Of a stretch of 64,000 nt of DNA, positions 58,024 to 64,000 are shown in pieces (the first letter of the stretch is position 1; each line of letters starts with the position of its first letter). The stretch covers positions 1,354,001-1,418,000 of the forward strand of contig JARFJB010001817.1 in NCBI GenBank assembly GCA_036346205.1, in the 5' to 3' direction. The notes under the pieces are model-generated. The model searched no databases, had not been told where the DNA came from, and saw only the letters and a program-made list of their open reading frames with translations. Source of the DNA: Vesta saturnalis (lineage: Eukaryota; Arthropoda; Insecta; Coleoptera; Lampyridae). The translations under genes and the position numbers were made by a program.

Positions 58024-59723
58024 TTCAGGGTGGCCTAAAAAAGGTGACACTTCAATTTTCTTTAAATTGAATCCCCTAATTTCTATTTTATTTTTGGATT
58101 CTACGCAAAACATTGATCATATTTTATGTGTCATAATCTACGTTTAAGTAAAGTAGCTTTCAGTATTTTTAATTTTTACAACGCGTTCCCGTTCATTTAC
58201 TCGCACCATGCTTTACAACTTAAATGTAAACAATTTGAGAACATTGTTTATTTTTAAAATAAGTTGTTGGTGTTTTTTTAAATCGTTTTATTTGAAAAAT
58301 CAAGTCACATAATTCATTTTAATAATTTTGCTGCAATACGTGCCGCAAATTTTGTGCATTCACTAGAATACCCTAAACGGAAATGAAATTCTAGTTGAAC
58401 GTTTCCAATAATTTCTGGGGAAACTAGCCTACACTCATGTCCTTGCTTTTCAAGTACACCCATGAAAAGAAGTCCATAGTAGTCGTCATTTCAAAGGATT
58501 CCTTCAACTGATCAATTTACCTGGAAATACTTCAAATACTTACGAACAGATATCACATAATTAGGAGACGCACCATCAAGAAACAAAATAGGCAAATTTG
58601 GAATAGTTTCGGTAAAAATTCCAAATATCTCGTTCCAGTAAGATTATATGTAAAGAATATTGGTTTTATAACTCGATCACCCACAATACCTGACGAGACA
58701 TTGACTTTTTCGTGCCATTGAGTGTCGTTCCTTCTTCTAATGTGGATTCTGATCTGCGTAATAACGACAATTCTGCCTATTTACATCACCATCTTAAGTG
58801 AAAATTGCTTCATAAGAAAAGAGAATGTTGTCTGTTTCAATATTATTCCTATCTAATACGACATCATATGCTCAGAAAACTGGGCTCTTTTATCAAGATT
58901 ATTTTCAGTCAGTTCCTGGAGGATTGCCAGTTTGAAGGGATGAAATTTTTGCACTTTTAACAATTTTCATCATGACTAAAAATTGGCTAATTTCATGTTC
59001 GTTGGCTAGCAATTTGCTAGAAGCAATAGGGTATTCCCGAACAGTAATAATATATTACGTTTAACTTGTTCATTGAGCGTACTTTGCTGGTGGGAATTGG
59101 TTTTTCTTACTTGTCCGTTTTTCTGCAACTGTTTTTCAATTTTGCTTACGGTACTTGACAAATGGGTAGTAAATCGAAATATTTTTCTATGAATAAATGA
59201 ATAACTTGATAAAGTGTTCTTGTCCGATCTCCATATTCAATCATTAGTAAGTAAGGCATCAAGTTTTACGATTTGTTATCGCAGAAGAACAAAATAAAAC
59301 ATAATTTAAGTATAATTAAGTATTATTTTCACAACAAATGTGTTTACTTTTTAATCAATTGTGAAAAAATGCGTTGATTAAAAAGTAAATAAGTTTAACA
59401 ACATTTTGAAAACTTATTGATCAAAACTATTAAGATGAATTAGGTGACTGTTTTTTCCACAAACGACAACCTATTTCTGCTCATTGAAACAATTACTTAA
59501 CAATTTTCTCAACTCATTTACATTTATATTGTAAAACATGGTACGAGTATATGAAAGAGAACGCATGTAGAAGTTAAAAATATCGTAAGCTACTTTACTT
59601 AACGCATGTTATGGTACGTAAAATGTGATCAAAATTTTACGTAGAATCCGAAAATAAAAAAGGGATGTTTCAATTTTAAAAAAATTGAAGTGTTGGGAGT
59701 CACCTGTTTTGGGCCACCTTGTA
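58024..59723 (-). mobile_element. Mariner-like element with ~300-bp inverted repeats
   Basis: CAGGGTGGCCTAAAAAAGGT at 58026 mirrors CTGTTTTGGGCCACCTTGTA ending at 59723. The arms continue with CACTTCAATTTTCTTTAAAT against TTTAAAAAAATTGAAGTG and, further in, GGATTCTACG against CGTAGAATCC. TA flanks the right end (59724-59725); the left flank reads TT. A transposase remnant on the minus strand fills the middle. Confidence 0.75.
58320..59290 (-). pseudogene. Tc1/mariner-superfamily transposase remnant
   Basis: Read leftward, pieces give DGDVNRQNCRYYADQNPH (about 58760), then TETIPNLPILFLDGASPNYV and ISVRKYLKYF (about 58520-58620). The latter is the block holding the second Asp (usually DGAPPHY). 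The ending SPEIIGNVQLEFHFRLGYSS (about 58390) follows. Stops are frequent. It belongs to a family related to the 49071-51731 element. Confidence 0.6.
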
Positions 59724-59782
59724 TAAAAATTAAGCTTTAAAAAGGTACAATTAAAAATAAAAATTGGAGTGGCTGAGCATTT

Positions 59783-62700
59783 CGTCGGTTTGGTGCAGAA
59801 TTATTCCAAGTTAATATCGTTACTTTTACAGATGAGCGGTTTTAAGTTTGTTTTCATTAACCATTTAAGCAACAATGATAGTATTTCACTGAGCTCTGCT
59901 AGTATGTTTTTTTATCATTATAGAAAAATACAAATGACATTTTTTTATGGGACATAGGATATTTTTGGTTCAATGAAAATTGGAGCAAAAGTATCCTATG
60001 TGGCAAACTTGGACAGAGGATATAAATTCTTGTGCACTAGTTGGTGTACCTAGGATAGTTGGATAAATAAATTGTACAGTATGTTGCTAGATTTCATTTT
60101 TAATATAAAAAATCTAATATAAAGTGTTCAACTACAAAGAACATTGAACTTAAAAAACATTTTGCACAAAAAACTACTAAAAATAATAATTATTCTATAA
60201 AACTGAACTAAGGTGGGTACCTACTATAAATTCAATCCCAAAAAGATTATTCATGTTCTAAGCCATAGTAAAAAGCATGGTATTCTTTTGGAATCGCATT
60301 TTTGCATAATGAAATTAGAGCGCTATATTTATCCGCTTTAATAGGAATTTGTTTTGTGCGTCAAGGTTTAACTTGGTAAGTATGGAGAGGTAACATTTTT
60401 TCTCTACTCCGTTCCTGTACATTAACTTGAAGAAATTATTTTTGAAATCGTATTTTACCAGTATCATATCAGCAGCACCTACTGAAACCATTTTCACTGA
60501 CGCCTAGTTAACTTTGTCCACATTAAAATCTTTTTCTGTTTTTTATAGTGTAATTTAGTAGACATTTAAAATCGTAATGTCCTCTAACTGCATTTCCTTC
60601 ACTACATATAGGGCTTTCCTACAAGCTGTTCTAGCTATGGTATACCATTGAGCAGGGGTGAACACAGGTATGTGTCTAGCTCATCTTGCCATCACGCTAT
60701 ACATACAATCCCCTTCACTTTGCGTATGCCCTCTTTCGAGAAATGTATGAGTTATTTTTACTTTGTATTTAACAGTACACAATATATACATAGAATAGGT
60801 AAATCTAATTCTATTTTGACCTGGACTACACTACACTATAGAATGATAACTCTTTTACCCCATTTAGAACTTCATGCTTAATAAATTAATAAACACAGCT
60901 ACGAATTTCGTAAGCACCCCCAGCAGCTATGCCCTCATACCACACATAACAAAATCCACTATTCTTTCCAACGTCAAAAACAGTTAAATTGTAATAAGCA
61001 TTCGAAACTTCAATTTTAGAGGACAGTAATATTCGTTGTCATAGACAGCAGCACACAAAGTTTCATCTGACTGACTTCTTTTCTTAGCATTCTGCTTTAG
61101 GTATCGGTTCAAACGTTATTTCTTAAGTGAAGTGTGCATCTACAGACATTTTCATCTCAAGATTTTAGTGTTCACTTGAGTTTACGTAACGTGTACAGAT
61201 ATCGACTGGTCTTTTTTTGGAATAAAAAATCCGAAAATATATTCGCTTACAAATATATTCCTATACATTGACTGTGAAGCGGTCGCTTTGATATTGTTTG
61301 CCGTACAATACTCTGTATACATAGAGAACATTATTAATATATTTCCTTACAGAGTCTTAATAGAATCCGGTAACTTTGAGTTGCACTGGGCGCTTCCTCT
61401 TCTATCGGATTCTACTGCAGTTCTTCCACGTGCTATGTTTTGGGCCACTGTCTTCTCAATCTGGTGGCTTATTCCAAATGTGTTAAGAAAAAGTATTTGA
61501 CATACCTTTATTTTATCCCGCTGTTCGCTTGCCAAGTGACAATAGTAAGCAAACATAAGGCGGCTTCCTTTGTCCTCAAACTTTTCCTCATTTGTGTTGT
61601 TTTGATGTGCTGCATGAGTATTAGCTTGTTGTAAAGTCTTTTCAATGGGGAAAGAGCTATTTTATTTATTAACAGTGCGTTGACGTATACGGCTTTTTGT
61701 TTGAATATCTAGCAACGGCGCAGTCAAATCGCGTTGCTGATTTATATCGCCTAAACTCCAGTATTGATTAAAAAGTGTGTTTCTCTGTTCTTCAGAAATT
61801 TTAGCTCTACACTTTAGGCGACACTTCTTATAACAAAGAGAGCCTAACATTCTGGCAGCATCTGATTTTTTATTCCAGTTGATATAAGGTTTTCCTGTAT
61901 TTCTCAGTTTCTTTATTTTATTCCTATGCTATTCTGTAGAGTTCCGTTTCCTTTCTCGACAAACCTTTTTTCATCGTTTCCTGTTACTGTATTACTGTTA
62001 TCGGTTTTATTTTCTGGTTGATTAATTGTTTCTGTAACCAGTTCTGCTACACTCATGTCAGACTCACTACTACTATCAATTTCGCTGTTAGGGTAATAGT
62101 CTTGGTCATTTTCGTTATCCGCTGTATGATATGGATCAATGTCAAATGGATCAGATTCAATAAGCTTTTGCACAATATCATGGCTGTTATGATGGGCGTC
62201 GCGCTCGCTGTCAACACCATTTTTTTGCTCAGGGTGGAAATACGTCTTCAACTGCGTTCTGATATTCTTTGTAGTTTCAAATCGAAAATCGTTTAGCATT
62301 GTAACTGTTTCATTGGGAACAAATTCTGGCATAAATGAACCATAATCGCTATTGACTTCTTCTAGCAAATTCAATATGTTACTGCTAGTTTCTTGTGTAA
62401 CCCCCTGTGGAACTGGTAAACTCGTTGTAGCACTTTTGTAGCAAATAGATCCAGTTTTAACTGTATAAGACAGGTGAAGATAATGGATTGCGTTTAAAGT
62501 ACATAACCTCTCTTACATTAGTTGTTGAAAATTACAAAAAAAATACAAACTTACCATTTTTTGAATCATTGACAGAACGCAGATTTAATATCTTGCTTCC
62601 TCTTGTATCCATAGTTTTCAACATAAAGATAGATAACACGATCACTGTACCAACAAAAAACACACTCACCAGTACTAAAATGACCACATTTTATGTACAG

Positions 62701-62951
62701 CAGATCTATCCTATGTCCACTACCACTACATGCATAATATTATAAACCTGTACCAAAGTATCCTATGTCCTCCAAAATGTACCGTTTGCTTTAACATAGG
62801 ATATTTTGCTTCTAACCAGTTTAAAAAAAAATGAATTAAACTGGAGTTGGGATACTTCTGCAGTGAAAGCAACTGACCATGTGGTACTATCTACAGTATC
62901 ACCTCAAATATGCTATAAATGGACTTAGGATAGTTCTGCACCAAACCGACG
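59783..62951 (-). mobile_element. DUF7869-type DNA transposon with TIRs and 4-bp duplication
   Basis: The left end CGTCGGTTTGGTGCAGAA (59783-59800) is exactly mirrored by TTCTGCACCAAACCGACG (62934-62951), and similarity continues about ten bases inward (TTATTCCAAG against CTATCCTAAG). ATTT lies immediately outside both ends (59779-59782 and 62952-62955). CATAGGATA or its complement recurs near the termini (59953, 59992, 62707, 62759, 62795), as subterminal binding sites often do. The 3.17-kb interior holds a minus-strand gene of the DUF7869 family. Confidence 0.8.
60250..62374 (-). pseudogene. DUF7869-like putative transposase, copy 2
   Basis: Read leftward: an acidic Ser/Asp-rich N-terminus from 62374 (MNLLEEVNSDYGSFMPEFVP...); KIKKLRNTGKPYINWNKKSD (about 61880-61910); a Cys-rich block LCYKKCRLKCRAKISEEQRN (about 61800-61840) with FNQYWSLGDINQQRDL; KVCQILFLNTFGISHQIEKT (about 61500); and SQSDETLCAAVYDNEYYCP (first Asp region, about 61030-61085). 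Then YNLTVFDVGKNSGFCYVWYE (about 60930-60990), FLERGHTQSEGDCMYSVMAR (about 60680-60740) and FTPAQWYTIARTACR (about 60620-60660) follow. A C-terminal frame lies at 60315-60497. The SDGC block is lost. Frameshifts make this copy inactive. Function as a transposase is inferred from the element ends. Confidence 0.65.
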
Positions 62952-62955
62952 ATTT

Positions 62956-64000
62956 AAAAAAACCATAGCCTATATTTTACTGAATTTAGTCTATGTTACA
63001 CATTCACGGTGTAATATAAGCAAGTAATAAAAATACCAAAGTCAAGTAAAGTGAATTTTTCTTTCTAGCAATTTGGAGGAAAATTAGACATTGGTCTTTT
63101 CCGTAACTGTGCACAAAAATATACGCACCTCAAGGCCTTACTTTTACATTTTTTTTCCTAATGCTTTAACACATAGTGAAGGTGTGTACTATGGAAGGAA
63201 TTATCTTTCACTTGTGTTGAAGTGAAGTAATACAAAAACAAAGTTGGACATACGCTGTTTTTCTGACAAAACATTAAAGGTATAATTTAATTTTCTGACG
63301 AAGTACGCCAAGATATTGTTAAAATTTTATAGTGGTCTTTCTAGTTTAATGCGTAGCAAACTTAAAGCAAAAAAAAACGCCCTTTACGAGTAATTACGGG
63401 ACGGATAGACAGATAGACGAATGTACTGGTTTAAAAAATTCGTTAAAAATAATTACAAATTCAGCCCAAAACCGTGAATAAATATAGTGTAAGGTTTATT
63501 TTATGCATAAACTTTATTCCATGTATCGGCCTTTAACATTATGACAAATTAAAGTGTTTTGTACACTTTAAATTACCAAACACATGTAAAAGAGTGTGAT
63601 TAATAAGTTTAACAAAAAAATAACGTCTGTGTTCCAAATACATTATATACAGTTGCCAACGTAGGTTGAAATCTTCATTATGTTTAATATAAATCACAGA
63701 ATACGACAATTCAAATGATTTATTCCAATAATGCGAAGTTTTGAATATTTTATTTATAAAGAAAAATCAAGACAAAAACCGCAATCAATCTTAAGTTTAA
63801 ATAAAAATATACGTACCGTTAGCAGCTGCTACACTAATATTTAATAATACACAGATTGACTAGGTATTGAGTCATATTCTTTAATAACCTTTAGGCTAAC
63901 AGTATTCTAGCAAAAAAATATTTGGCTTGTTACAGTTATAGCGAAGTGTTTGTTATATTAGTACAAATATCACACATTAAATTTACTCAACAGAATGCTT
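62956..64000. other. No gene recognised
   Basis: AT-rich non-coding sequence to the window edge. A GGACGGATAGACAGATAGAC run at about 63401 is a simple-repeat-like motif. No supported frames. Confidence 0.5.

Overview
The window is AT-rich animal nuclear DNA, almost certainly from an insect. It has small GT-AG introns (45-80 bp), one recognisable host gene whose protein resembles insect AMPK gamma, and a dense, nested load of arthropod-type transposons. A beetle is a guess only; the sequence does not settle the order. There are no operons, CRISPR arrays or bacterial signals.

The only host gene I can support is the AMP-activated protein kinase gamma subunit (SNF4Agamma/PRKAG) on the minus strand, 48083 down to 44161. 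Seven coding exons join in frame to a 441-residue protein with four CBS domains and an acidic tail. Its one large intron (45489-47795) holds a SINE and a 1-kb GT/CA microsatellite that switches strand.

Layout, left to right. 1-1533: a broken piggyBac. 2160-5890: gypsy, LINE and DUF7869-like fragments. 6001-8779: a PIF/Harbinger element with both its genes. 9606-11615: a second, decayed Harbinger. 11631-11703: a tRNA-Ala-like sequence. 12240-13050: a pogo-like relic. 13050-17705: a Penelope-like retroelement with an intron-like gap and a hammerhead-like motif. 19880-21860: a minus-strand R1-clade LINE. 21950-24930: tandem repeats. 26011-27110: a second piggyBac. 27692-29198: a Crypton-like tyrosine recombinase element. 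29284-31649 and 33565-34740: two related Tc1/mariner-superfamily genes. 34914-41927: a third piggyBac, swollen to 7 kb by nested palindromic insertions. 44161-48083: AMPK gamma. 49071-51731, 52576-53484 and 58024-59723: three mariner-like elements, two with very long inverted repeats. 59783-62951: a transposon-like element coding for a DUF7869-type protein.

Two structures stand out. First, 59783-62951 has matching inverted ends, a 4-bp target duplication and subterminal repeats around a DUF7869-like gene, which points to that protein family being the transposase of a DNA transposon. Second, two adjacent giant palindromes (35721-37062 and 37063-39213) sit as one block between 11-bp direct repeats inside a piggyBac gene, and removing the block restores the reading frame, so they appear to have inserted as a unit.
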